A program made the position numbers and the translations under genes. A stretch of 55,480 nucleotides of DNA from an uncultured Bacteroidales bacterium (GTDB lineage Bacteria; Bacteroidota; Bacteroidia; Bacteroidales; Paludibacteraceae): the NCBI GenBank assembly GCA_937910305.1, contig CALEPS010000003.1, positions 1-55,480 of the forward strand, in the 5' to 3' direction. Below the pieces are notes generated by a model. It had not been told where the DNA came from and ran no database searches. It worked only from the letters and a program-made list of their open reading frames with translations. Numbering within the stretch: the stretch's first letter is position 1; each line of letters opens with the position of its first letter. Positions 31,785 to 40,044 of the stretch are shown here, one piece after another.

Positions 31785-32060
31785 TTACCCGTTCTTTCTT
31801 TTCTCCAGCTGTCCTTCTAGCGCGGCGAGGCATGCGTCAATACCTTCCTCAAAACTGTCAGCAGTCTTCTCGGCGAACAGACCTGCAATGCGGATCTTCA
31901 CCTCTTTGTTGGCGTTGGTCTGCGGCTTGATCACACTCATTCGGATCTCAACCTTGTCATCTGCATTCAGGTGACGCTCAAAACGATTCATTTTCTTCTC
32001 GATAAACTGTTCGAGTTTCTCTGCCATCTCGAAATTTACGGCATTGATTGTTACGTTCAT
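31785..32060 (-). CDS. hpf: ribosome hibernation factor HPF/RaiA
   Basis: This is 91 aa from the ATG at 32060 (MNVTINAVNFEMAEKL). It has the sigma-54 modulation/HPF fold: short beta strands, a Lys-rich helix (EQFIEKKMNRFERHL), KVEIRMSVIKPQTN, and a C-terminal helix with a Lys-Arg tail. The short form binds the ribosome decoding centre and silences it in stationary phase. It is the first gene after promoter 32213-32243 and the leader has seven heptamers. No long-form dimerisation domain is present. Confidence 0.9.
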   Translation of the reverse strand: MNVTINAVNFEMAEKLEQFIEKKMNRFERHLNADDKVEIRMSVIKPQTNANKEVKIRIAGLFAEKTADSFEEGIDACLAALEGQLEKRKNG

Positions 32061-32092
32061 AATACTTTTTATTTTAAAGGTTAAACAATTTA

Positions 32093-32141
32093 TTGCCAAT
32101 TCACAATTTACAATTCGTAATTTGTAATTCGTAATTCGTAA
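32093..32141 (-). repeat. seven heptamers (TTACGAA type) in the hpf leader
   Basis: Seven units, TTACGAA and variants TTACAAA, TTGTAAA, TTGTGAA, TTGGCAA, are in exact 7-base register 33 to 81 bases before the ATG at 32060. Further TTTCGAC-type units continue to about 32205. Confidence 0.8.
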
Positions 32142-32212
32142 AGGGCTTTCAGCCTTCGACTTTCTGCTTTCGACAGGCTCTGTCCCGTTTTGACTTTCGA
32201 CTAATTTCGGTG

Positions 32213-32243
32213 CAAAGATACAACAATTTTTTCACATACGCAA
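32213..32243 (-). promoter_or_regulatory. promoter of hpf and the ten-gene cluster
   Basis: TTGCGTATGTGAA with TTG at 32241-32243, a 20-base spacer, and TATCTTTG at 32213-32220. I see no other promoter between here and 16677. Confidence 0.75.
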
Positions 32244-32299
32244 GAATTTAATATTTTTTATTAAATTTCTTGTCCCAACAGCCCCAATTCCCCTCCCCA

Positions 32300-32450
32300 T
32301 CCCCCTTCCTTTGTCCTTCTCCTTTGTCCTTTGTACATTGTACTTTGTCCTTCTCCTTTGTCCTTTGTACATTGTACTTTGTCCCTTTGTCACTTTGTCC
32401 TTTGTCCCTTTGTCACTTTGTCCTTTGTCCCTTTGTCACTTTACTTCGTC
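32300..32450 (+). repeat. CTTTGTCC microsatellite-like array
   Basis: Two copies of a 34-bp unit start at 32309 and 32343 (both CTTTGTCCTTCTCCTTTGTC); then several CTTTGTC(C/A) units alternate to about 32445. All three forward frames are open and give low-complexity peptides, so they are not genes. The rest of the 32244-32754 gap holds a GTGTC/GACAC hairpin near 32672-32690 and the hemolysin III promoter; I see nothing else. Confidence 0.8.
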
Positions 32451-32696
32451 CTTCTCACTCGGAAAGGAGTACAAAACAAGTGCAAACACACACTGTCAGC
32501 AGACTGCAAAAGACCAGTCCTAGACTTTGTTATTATAAAAACGCTATAACTATTTATATTTCTGTTAGTTACGAAGACAGCAAAAAGTAGCAAAATCCGC
32601 CGTTTTTGCGGTTTCATTTGCCTTTTTCACACAATTTTCAGTCGGTATCGTGTGGCATTGATTCGCAACTCCGTGTCTAAAAAAATGACACAAAAG

Positions 32697-32727
32697 TTGC
32701 GTATGTCATATTTTTGTTGTAATTTTG
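32697..32727 (+). promoter_or_regulatory. hemolysin III gene promoter
   Basis: TTGCGTATGTCAT with TTG at 32697-32699, a 20-base spacer, and TAATTTTG at 32720-32727. Confidence 0.8.
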
Positions 32728-32754
32728 TAAGCGGAATTTGAAACTGGGAATAAA

Positions 32755-33423
32755 ATGAACGGATTTCAAGATTATTTGAAGCGGTTGCCGGGCGAAGAAA
32801 AAGCGAACACCCTCACCCATATAATACCGTTTATAGCCACGATAGCAATATCAGCTCCGATGATATCGCTGGCTTCGTGTTCGCAGCGCCTGTCTCCGCG
32901 TTTTCAGGTTCTCGGCACTGTCCTTTTCATAGCCGGTATGCTGTTGATGTACGGTTCGTCCACCCTATACCACGCCGTAACAGAGCCGGTATGCAAAGCG
33001 CGGCTGAGAATCCTGGATCATATTGCTATCTATGCCATGATAGCCGGTTCATACTCGCTCATATGTATCTCCGTGGTAGGCGGATGGATGGGATGGAGTC
33101 TGTTTATCTTCCTTTGGGCTTGCGTTATTGCCGGCACGATCGGCAAATTCATCGCGTTAGGCAAACATCCGCGCCTTTCGCTGGCGTTGTATCTGGCGAT
33201 GGGATGGGTAGCGTTACTGATAATATACCCTATGTGGCAAGGCATGACGCACGCTGCGTTTTTCTGGATAATTGCGGAAGGAGTATTCTATACCATCGGT
33301 TCGTATTTCTTCAAAAAAGACGAAGAGCACGACTACTATCATGCCATATGGCATGTGTTCATCGTGCTCGGTTCGTTTTCCCACAGTATAGCTACGTGGC
33401 TTATTCTACGCGTAGGAATGTAA
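32755..33423 (+). CDS. hemolysin III / PAQR-family membrane protein
   Basis: This 222-aa protein has seven predicted membrane helices. The family marks are EEKANTLTHIIPF at the first helix, YGSSTLYHAV at about 65-74 with a conserved Ser and His, RILDHIAIYAMIAGSYSLI at about 88-106, and H-x-x-x-H in the last helix (YYHAIWHVFIVLGS). These His/Asp form the zinc site in PAQR proteins. The cellular role in bacteria is unclear; the haemolysin name is historical. It ends 18 bases inside the 3' end of the converging CcsA-like gene. Confidence 0.9.
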   Translation: MNGFQDYLKRLPGEEKANTLTHIIPFIATIAISAPMISLASCSQRLSPRFQVLGTVLFIAGMLLMYGSSTLYHAVTEPVCKARLRILDHIAIYAMIAGSYSLICISVVGGWMGWSLFIFLWACVIAGTIGKFIALGKHPRLSLALYLAMGWVALLIIYPMWQGMTHAAFFWIIAEGVFYTIGSYFFKKDEEHDYYHAIWHVFIVLGSFSHSIATWLILRVGM

Positions 33424-34545
33424 TCCTCCGAGAAGGTAAGAGACACCGAAATAGGTGAATAACACAAAGAAGAAGTTTATCACGGAAATGATATGATAGA
33501 CTATTTGTGATTTGTGTTTTGCAATATGCAGTTTGGGAATTATCAGCGGCCAGTGGAGCTGGCATGCATAAACAAGCATTGTAATGAGTGCCCATGTCTC
33601 TTTGGGATCCCATCCCCAGTAGCGTCCCCATGACAGATTCGCCCATACCGCACCGATAAAGATACCGGTGGTAAGGCAGAAAAGCGCGGGATACAGAAAC
33701 AACTGGGATAACTTCTGTAATCTTTGACCGGAGATTTGCAGCCTGTCCTTCCTGGCTCCGGTTGCTTTGCGCTCTGCCACGCTCATACAGATACCTATGA
33801 TACCGTTGATCATAATGATTGCAAAAAGCGTGTATGCCAGCATGATCACAGACACATGGATACCTAATAGCGGCGTTTGCAGAACCGGTTGCAACGGCGG
33901 CTTGGGGGTTACCACTTTGGTCATCACCAGCGCCAGAACAACGATAAGCGCAGTAAAAGCGCATACCCCGGCCTTCCCCAAGAAACGGGAGGATGAGGTC
34001 AGCTCCTTCCATAGCACGCGGAAATAGGTGTTCTTCTGGAAGAAGAAACCGATCATAGCAATGAGCAGCAAGGCATAGCCTGTATAGGTTATTCCGATTC
34101 CCCAAGGGTCATAGTTATAGGCGAGTACCACTCCCATCCGGTCGCTGTCGTAATCGGACTGGCAGAACCGCCAACCGTTGTATTTGAGCGGTTTGTTCAT
34201 ACGGATAGTTCCTTCGTCCACCGGCATATTCTCCCCTTTCGCTTTCGCCATGGTGTACCGGCTTCTGTCCAGTATTCTCAATTCCGTGATATAATCCACG
34301 GGGGTCTGTCCGTCTTCTGCAAAGACTATCTGAAAATCCCAAAGGAAGAGCGAGAGGGATTTGCTTTCGGTGAGGGCAGATGGGTTAATAGTGAGCGTCT
34401 CAGCTTTGTCGGCGCGCAGATGGATCTCTCCCTGCACGCCCCAGAAATGCGTCACACACGCCCCGATGACAATTGTCATCAGGGCAATGTGCAACAGACC
34501 TGAAAACACGTTCCTCCGAACGCGGAAAGGACGTAATAAATCCAT
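33406..34545 (-). CDS. cytochrome c biogenesis protein, CcsA (ResB-like N-terminus)
   Basis: This is about 379 aa. I prefer the ATG at 34545 (MDLLRPFRVRRN); the in-frame start at 34560 is TTG and overlaps the upstream gene. Residues 10-60 and a periplasmic region to about 180 resemble a truncated ResB (Ccs1). The C-terminal half has the CcsA haem-handling tryptophan motif (WGWDPKETWALI, near 313) and flanking His helices. Together they load haem on exported CxxCH proteins. Its start lies 1-2 bases after the stop of the di-heme protein, and the pair is translationally coupled, so this maturase is dedicated to its own cytochrome. Confidence 0.88.
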   Translation of the reverse strand: MDLLRPFRVRRNVFSGLLHIALMTIVIGACVTHFWGVQGEIHLRADKAETLTINPSALTESKSLSLFLWDFQIVFAEDGQTPVDYITELRILDRSRYTMAKAKGENMPVDEGTIRMNKPLKYNGWRFCQSDYDSDRMGVVLAYNYDPWGIGITYTGYALLLIAMIGFFFQKNTYFRVLWKELTSSSRFLGKAGVCAFTALIVVLALVMTKVVTPKPPLQPVLQTPLLGIHVSVIMLAYTLFAIIMINGIIGICMSVAERKATGARKDRLQISGQRLQKLSQLFLYPALFCLTTGIFIGAVWANLSWGRYWGWDPKETWALITMLVYACQLHWPLIIPKLHIAKHKSQIVYHIISVINFFFVLFTYFGVSYLLGGLHSYA

Positions 34546-34546
34546 A

Positions 34547-36178
34547 TCAGATAGCTTCAATAAAGGCTACGATAGCATCGCGGTCCTCTTTAGGTAAATT
34601 ATAGAACTGCTGTGTAGGATAATACGCATCGGATTCCTTGCTATACCCATGCCACATGATCGCCTCGATGACATTCCGTGCACGCGTGTCGTGCATACGT
34701 GCCTCGTAGATATCTCCCGTGGCCTGGCGGTGCAGACCGCGTCCCCATAACGGAGTGGTACGGCACCAGCCGGTACGGATGTCATTCTCCATATGCAGTT
34801 TATGCTGCACCATGTCGGTGTACGGCCATATCTTCTGGTTCGGGTAACGCGGCATTTGGGCTGTGACAGGGAAATTATTCGGGTCACGCACCTCGTCCGG
34901 ACCGGTGGTCCAGGACGGACGATGGCAGTAATCGCAGCCGATCTGGGTGAAGAGCTCTTTACCACGGAGGACTTGTTTGTCCGTCACGTTACGTGCAGCC
35001 GGAACAGCCAGACCGCGGTGCCAAACCATCACTTGTGTGAACTCGTCGTCGCTCATCTCTGCCGGCAGGGTCTTGGAGGTCAGGAACTCTTTGATATTGG
35101 CTTCCATGTCCGCCGTGTGCCACTCCGGGTGCTCGTTGTTCGGGTCGATTTGGGCGATATACTCCGCGAAACCATCCTGCACCTCTTTGTCTTTGGACGC
35201 ATACTCGGCATAAATAGAACCGTTGAGGTCGAGGTAGTGGTATCTGCGGTCGGAACGGGTCACATTGGTGATATTCCAGATAGCGTTAGCGCCTGCCGCA
35301 TCCATGATCGGTCCGCGCGTAAGGGCATAGGTGAAACGCTTCGGTCCCCATTGCGGGTCCTTGTAATAACCGGTGGTTTGGAAACCGCCGTCCCAGAAAG
35401 CAGGATTGAGACCGTTCTTCAGCTTGCCGTCAGCTGCTTCTTTAGCATATTGGTCGATGATGTCTTGATCAGGTATAGCGTCCAGCAAACCGGTTCCATA
35501 AACGCCGATGGTGTTCTCCAACAGTACCTTGTATCCCTGGTTCTCCAGCAGACCGTCCGGGTCGCGGTAACCTTGGTTATACACATATACCGCCGTGTTC
35601 GGCATCGTCACCTCGGGATAGCGCAGTTCATAGGTCTCTCCGTCCGGGAACGTATTGCCATGCTCGTCGTTGGCGGTAAGCCATTGGACCGTAATCTGGT
35701 CCGGATCGAGCGGCGCCTTGAATGGTCTTGCACCAAAGAGCTGCGGCATACCGGCTAACCAAGGTACATATGCCTGGGTGGCAGGATTGATGACCACAAG
35801 AAGGGTTCCGTTGCCTTGGTCCTTGGCGTTATAGGTACCTGTAGGAACAGATGTACCGTGCGAATAATTGGGGTGGCAGTGCTGACAGGATGCACGTACA
35901 TAGACCGGACCCAGACCGTGCTGGCGGCCGCTTGCGTTGGTCACGAAATCTTTCTCCGCGATATTATCGCCCTGGGCGAACATCGTACCCAGTCCGGCGT
36001 CGTCTGTAGCCGGCGTAGGCTGGCGGAACGCCATGGAAGAAGTCGTCGTAGTAGTACCCAACTTGCCTCCGGTGTAATACCACTCCGGCATGTCGGTCTC
36101 CGGCTTATTGTTCCCTCCCGACTGACAACCTGCCAGCGCAACCGCTGCCAGAGCTATGAATAAAAATTCTTTCTTCAT
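34547..36178 (-). CDS. di-heme lipoprotein oxidoreductase (DUF1111/DHOR type)
   Basis: This is a 543-aa lipoprotein (MKKEFLFIALAAVALAGC, lipobox LAGC). It has two haem c sites: CQHCH near 99 and CDYCH near 416. Between and after them lie TGLLDAIPD and WGRGLHRQATG, features of the DHOR family, which is related to di-heme peroxidases. The second haem is preceded by QIGCDYCHRP. In Bacteroidetes this family is coded next to imelysin genes, as here, and is thought to serve iron or thiol redox chemistry; the substrate is not established. Confidence 0.9.
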   Translation of the reverse strand: MKKEFLFIALAAVALAGCQSGGNNKPETDMPEWYYTGGKLGTTTTTSSMAFRQPTPATDDAGLGTMFAQGDNIAEKDFVTNASGRQHGLGPVYVRASCQHCHPNYSHGTSVPTGTYNAKDQGNGTLLVVINPATQAYVPWLAGMPQLFGARPFKAPLDPDQITVQWLTANDEHGNTFPDGETYELRYPEVTMPNTAVYVYNQGYRDPDGLLENQGYKVLLENTIGVYGTGLLDAIPDQDIIDQYAKEAADGKLKNGLNPAFWDGGFQTTGYYKDPQWGPKRFTYALTRGPIMDAAGANAIWNITNVTRSDRRYHYLDLNGSIYAEYASKDKEVQDGFAEYIAQIDPNNEHPEWHTADMEANIKEFLTSKTLPAEMSDDEFTQVMVWHRGLAVPAARNVTDKQVLRGKELFTQIGCDYCHRPSWTTGPDEVRDPNNFPVTAQMPRYPNQKIWPYTDMVQHKLHMENDIRTGWCRTTPLWGRGLHRQATGDIYEARMHDTRARNVIEAIMWHGYSKESDAYYPTQQFYNLPKEDRDAIVAFIEAI

Positions 36179-36202
36179 AATAGTTGTTTCTAATGATTCT
36201 TT

Positions 36203-37372
36203 TTATTTAGCCAAGAGCGCCAGTACTTCGTCTTTGAGAAGCCCCTCCAGAACTTTCACTTTGTCCTGAGCTACTCCAACTTTGGCGTCCGTAGCGTTAT
36301 GCTCGAAATCCTCGATAGCATCAATAGCTGCGATGGCTTCATCAATAGCTTTGCGCACTTTGGTATCCAGTTCTGCATCCTGGCGAGAGACATAATTGGA
36401 GATAGCGTAGTCTCCTGTCTGCGCACCGCAATAAGCATGTTGGATAGAACGGATATTGTCCGCGAAGTCGATAGTAGAAGTGCAGCTGTATGGGCTCTCC
36501 AGATAATCCGGATCAGCAGCGGTATAAGGGTTGCCTATCTTGAGATCAGCCACCTCTCCGGCAATGTCCGCACAGCCACCGATGATCTCTTCGGCTGCAC
36601 GCTGATAGGTCACATAGATAGAACCGGCTTTTCCTGCATTGATCATATAGGAACCGTAGTCCTCGCCATAGCTCATCGACTCGCCTTCGCTATCAGTGAT
36701 AACCTCCTCTTTTGCCTTGCTGATATTGCCTCCCGACCAGCAGTCCTCAAGCAGGATAGCCTGTTGCGCCAAGTCCTCCACGATACCCAGCAGATAGACC
36801 GCCTCCGCATGAGTGAGGTTAGCGGCGTGTGTCTTACCCGTTCCGATAGCTCTGCCTTCTTGCAGCTCGCTCTCGAACAACAGGTACTCGGCAGCATGGA
36901 AACCCTTGAGGGCATAACCGAGTTTGTCACCTACGTAGGCACCGCCTTCTTCTTCAATCTGCTTCATCTGCGTATCGTTGTTGAGAAGGGCGTTCATAGC
37001 GTTAAAATCAAGAGGCCATGAATCGATATGCGGGTCAATATTATGCGCCGCTGCCGGTCCAAAAAGGAACGCTTCGCTCTGCTCCCAATGTTTGCGCATC
37101 GCGCGCCACGCCGTGCCGGCTTCCGCCAGCAGCGTGCTGTAATCCTCGCGTGCATCCACTTTGACGAGAATCTGCTGACATTTGTCCAGCAAGACCAAAC
37201 CTTCGTCTGCCATTGCGCTATAGGTAGCAATGACCGTGTTGTTTACATACGGCGCCATAGCGCGCTCCAGCGCCTCTTCTTTGTCCGATTTAACCTCGGT
37301 CGTCTGATTGTTGCATGCAGCCATTCCCATGACACATGCGGCACATAGTGCCAATTTGAAAATCTTTCTCAT
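36203..37372 (-). CDS. imelysin-family lipoprotein (IPA-like)
   Basis: This is a 389-aa lipoprotein (MRKIFKLALCAACVMGMAAC, lipobox MAAC). It is a long helical bundle. The GxHxxE motif is in GFHAAEYLLFE near 155-165, and an ATYSAMADEG segment opens the bundle. Imelysins were named for a peptidase (M75) but behave as iron-responsive surface or periplasmic proteins. It stands between the porin and the di-heme protein on one transcript and should share their substrate. Confidence 0.9.
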   Translation of the reverse strand: MRKIFKLALCAACVMGMAACNNQTTEVKSDKEEALERAMAPYVNNTVIATYSAMADEGLVLLDKCQQILVKVDAREDYSTLLAEAGTAWRAMRKHWEQSEAFLFGPAAAHNIDPHIDSWPLDFNAMNALLNNDTQMKQIEEEGGAYVGDKLGYALKGFHAAEYLLFESELQEGRAIGTGKTHAANLTHAEAVYLLGIVEDLAQQAILLEDCWSGGNISKAKEEVITDSEGESMSYGEDYGSYMINAGKAGSIYVTYQRAAEEIIGGCADIAGEVADLKIGNPYTAADPDYLESPYSCTSTIDFADNIRSIQHAYCGAQTGDYAISNYVSRQDAELDTKVRKAIDEAIAAIDAIEDFEHNATDAKVGVAQDKVKVLEGLLKDEVLALLAK

Positions 37373-37429
37373 AATACGTTAATTTGTTGTTAATATGTTT
37401 GTTTTTGTCATAGTTGCCAGTCGGTAGTG

Positions 37430-38896
37430 TTATTCGTCTCTGGTTTGATAGAAGCCGGCATAGACGATGCCTACTGCTATCTGGGGTTCATCGTTGTATA
37501 GTTTTCCGCGCGTGCCGTCCGTGCGCGTTCCTTGTTTCAGTATTCCGTACGAGAACTCCGCCTTCACGCCGATTTGTTTGATCGGGAAATAGTTGATTCC
37601 GACCGCTGCGCGATGGCGTCCGCACCAAGGGTACATATCGGTCGGTTTGCCGTCGTAGCGGAACATCGAATCGTAGTAATCGTAACGGGCGAAGAGATAG
37701 AATTTCTGCTGCTTTTCTTTCAGTTTGGCATTCAGCGAGAAGAAGTCATATCCGGCTTCGATACCTGCTGCGAGTGCGTCCGAAGCCACCCACTGCTGGC
37801 TGGAGACACTTCCTTTGCGCATGGCGATATTGTATTGCGTGATAGCCGCAGCGTCGGAGAGATGTCCGTACGTGAAACTGCCTCTCACGATTGCTCCAAA
37901 ATCATTGTAGGCAAAATCGAACGCCCCGATAGTGACCGTTCCTTTGACATTCTTGTAAGCACTTGCATCCAACTCGACATTCGATTTGGAGAGCGTATTG
38001 CGAAACGAGTTGCCGCAGTAACCGCTCAAACTCAACCTTAACCCCTTAACACCGGTGTAATCTACGCGGGCAGCTCCGGCAAACACGTTCGCTAATTTAA
38101 ATTCATACGGACTTCCTGCACCGGGTTTGATCCAGTTCTTGCGGTTGAAGCGGTCGCTATCCAGTCCCGGCAGGAACATAGCCTGATAGTGCCATCCGTT
38201 TTTCGTGGATCCCATGAAAGTAAGCGCCACCTCATGCCATGTAGAAGGAATGATGGTGAAATCGCCTTCGTTACGATAGACGCCGAAATACTCGGTCGAT
38301 TCATGGTGCGCGTTCAGTCCTCCGACCGGAATAACCTGCATGCCGGCGCGGATAATAGCATACCGGTTGAAGGCTTTTTGAAGCCAGAACTGCTCTAACG
38401 CAACCTCTCCTCCCCGTTCAATCTCGGATTCATATTCTCCGCCTTCTTCTTCCTCAATCTCAATGGCACTCTCCGTTCCGCCGTGTTCGAACTCAATCTC
38501 GGTGCCTACAGACCATCCTTTACCGAAGTCATATCCCATATAAATGACCACGTGCGGCAAGTCGAACTCACCGTAATGGTCTCCGGCAAAGCGTTGCGGG
38601 TTCTGGCCGTAACGAAGGTAGTTATTGGAATAGAAACAATGCTTCGCAGTCACCTCTCCGTATCCACCGATGACGAAGCGGCCACGCGTACGGGCTTTTT
38701 GAGGCTTTGCCTCATCAGTAACCATTTGTTGGGATTTTGAAGTGTCTGTATTTTGCGCTACCGATTGCTTTTCCAACCGTTCTACACGCTGAATAAGCGA
38801 TTGCAGGTCGGCTGCGCTCACCTTAATGGAGTCGTCAGCACGGACACACAACGCACATAAAATCAATGCAATAAATAGAATTGTTTGCTTATACAT
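37430..38896 (-). CDS. outer-membrane porin-like beta-barrel
   Basis: This is a 488-aa protein with a signal peptide (MYKQTILFIALILCALCVRA). A short coiled coil (AADLQSLIQRVERLEKQ) follows, as in OprP/porin families with a periplasmic trimer helix. The rest is alternating-residue beta strands (GRFVIGGYGEVTAKH and others) ending in a strand with Phe-Tyr-Gln. It is the first gene of the operon (promoter 38930-38960). It probably carries the ligand of the imelysin/di-heme system, inferred from position. Confidence 0.8.
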   Translation of the reverse strand: MYKQTILFIALILCALCVRADDSIKVSAADLQSLIQRVERLEKQSVAQNTDTSKSQQMVTDEAKPQKARTRGRFVIGGYGEVTAKHCFYSNNYLRYGQNPQRFAGDHYGEFDLPHVVIYMGYDFGKGWSVGTEIEFEHGGTESAIEIEEEEGGEYESEIERGGEVALEQFWLQKAFNRYAIIRAGMQVIPVGGLNAHHESTEYFGVYRNEGDFTIIPSTWHEVALTFMGSTKNGWHYQAMFLPGLDSDRFNRKNWIKPGAGSPYEFKLANVFAGAARVDYTGVKGLRLSLSGYCGNSFRNTLSKSNVELDASAYKNVKGTVTIGAFDFAYNDFGAIVRGSFTYGHLSDAAAITQYNIAMRKGSVSSQQWVASDALAAGIEAGYDFFSLNAKLKEKQQKFYLFARYDYYDSMFRYDGKPTDMYPWCGRHRAAVGINYFPIKQIGVKAEFSYGILKQGTRTDGTRGKLYNDEPQIAVGIVYAGFYQTRDE

Positions 38897-38929
38897 AATT
38901 TTATATGAACCTTACTTCTTTTCACGATG

Positions 38930-38960
38930 CAAAATTACTTATTTTTCGGGAAACACACAA
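38930..38960 (-). promoter_or_regulatory. promoter of the porin-imelysin-DHOR-CcsA operon
   Basis: TTG at 38958-38960, a 20-base spacer, and TAATTTTG at 38930-38937. The -33 box touches the palindrome at 38961-38976. Confidence 0.75.
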
Positions 38961-38976
38961 TCACTAAAAATAGTGA
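38961..38976. promoter_or_regulatory. candidate operator between divergent promoters
   Basis: TCACTA-AAAA-TAGTGA is a perfect 6-bp inverted repeat with a 4-base centre. It sits directly before the -33 box of the porin operon and 25 bases before that of the regulator, where one bound dimer could control both. Confidence 0.5.
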
Positions 38977-39001
38977 ATTATCTAAAAAATGGCTCCAGCT
39001 A

Positions 39002-39032
39002 TTGCTTATATCACATTTTTTTTGTAATTTTG
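39002..39032 (+). promoter_or_regulatory. promoter of the hemerythrin-LuxR regulator
   Basis: TTG at 39002-39004, a 20-base spacer, and TAATTTTG at 39025-39032; the ATG follows at 39057. Confidence 0.75.
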
Positions 39033-39056
39033 CAGCGTTTTTAATCAAAAAACGTC

Positions 39057-39941
39057 ATGTACAAAGCTTCAGATAAGATCAGTGATTTGATGTCGCAAGA
39101 GGAAGATGCGATACAAATAATCAGCCGTTTCGGGTTGGAGATGGGTGTGGGCGAACAGACCATTCAGGAGGCCTGCGAGACACATGACGTACATACTCCT
39201 ACATTCCTGGCGGTAGTCAATTATAAGGTATTCAAGCAGCGCGCTCTTCCGGCGGATATTGATATTCCTACGTTGCAGCGATACCTGCATAACGCGCATA
39301 CCTATTTTCTCGATTTCCGTTTGCCACGGCTGCGCCGCTCGCTCATTGAGGCGATTATTCCCGTTGATCCGACAACCAAGATACCGAGCCTGATTCTGCG
39401 GTGCTATGACGAGTTTGTAGAAGAGATACGCACCCATATCGAGCATGAGAACGAAGGTCTGTTTGAGGAACATGAGCATGACGACGAACGTATCACATCC
39501 AAGTTGACGGAGATTAAAAACCTGATTATCAAATATTTCCCCTCTTCCTCCACTCCTTCTTCCGGCACATGGGGAACAATAACCTATCCGCTGATAAGCG
39601 TCATGTCCGACCTATGGCATACGGAGCAAGATTTTGCGGACCACTGCGCCATAGAGGATGATATCCTGCGTCCGGCTCTTACCCACCACCCTATCCGCAA
39701 AGCAAAAACCGGTACCGTCAAACAAGAGACAGAGGAGTTGAGCGACCGCGAACGGGACGTGCTTATTCAGGTGGTGCGCGGATTGAGCAACAAAGAGATT
39801 GCCGATGTGCTATGCATATCTATGCATACCGTGGTCACGCACCGCAAACATATCACCCGCAAACTCAATATTCATTCCACAGCCGGACTGACGATCTACG
39901 CGATTGTCAACCATCTCATTGATCTCAATAGTCTGGAATAA
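39057..39941 (+). CDS. hemerythrin-like domain fused to a LuxR HTH (RIC-like regulator)
   Basis: This is a 294-aa protein. Residues 1-60 resemble ScdA/YtfE N-termini (FGLEMGVGEQTIQEAC) but lack the Cys pair. Residues 75-215 are a hemerythrin-like four-helix bundle: LHNAHTYFLDF, HIEHENEGLF and HTEQDFADHCAIEDDIL supply His and Glu of a di-iron site. Residues 228-290 form a LuxR HTH (LSDRERDVLIQVVRGLSNKE). YtfE-type proteins react with NO and repair iron centres, so this one-protein sensor may detect NO, oxygen or iron. It is divergent from the imelysin/di-heme operon. No receiver domain is present. Confidence 0.85.
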   Translation: MYKASDKISDLMSQEEDAIQIISRFGLEMGVGEQTIQEACETHDVHTPTFLAVVNYKVFKQRALPADIDIPTLQRYLHNAHTYFLDFRLPRLRRSLIEAIIPVDPTTKIPSLILRCYDEFVEEIRTHIEHENEGLFEEHEHDDERITSKLTEIKNLIIKYFPSSSTPSSGTWGTITYPLISVMSDLWHTEQDFADHCAIEDDILRPALTHHPIRKAKTGTVKQETEELSDRERDVLIQVVRGLSNKEIADVLCISMHTVVTHRKHITRKLNIHSTAGLTIYAIVNHLIDLNSLE

Positions 39942-39953
39942 ATCGTCCGAATA

Positions 39954-39973
39954 TTTTTGCCAGCCGGCAAAAA
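39954..39973. terminator. bidirectional terminator after the regulator
   Basis: TTTTTGCC-AGCC-GGCAAAAA forms an 8-bp stem with A- and T-runs at both ends, 12 bases after the stop codon. Confidence 0.7.
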
Positions 39974-39986
39974 AATGCTATTTTTC

Positions 39987-40017
39987 TTGCATATGTGCAA
40001 TTTTTGTTGTAATTTTG
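39987..40017 (+). promoter_or_regulatory. promoter of the AsmA-like gene
   Basis: TTGCATATGTGCA with TTG at 39987-39989, a 20-base spacer, and TAATTTTG at 40010-40017. Confidence 0.75.
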
Positions 40018-40044
40018 TCTCCGGTTTTTAATTAACGATGCATC

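Noticed and set aside
32270..32590. Three overlapping forward frames in the CTTTGTCC array
   Set aside because: All three frames are open because the array has no stops; peptides are low complexity (FVLCTLYF-type).
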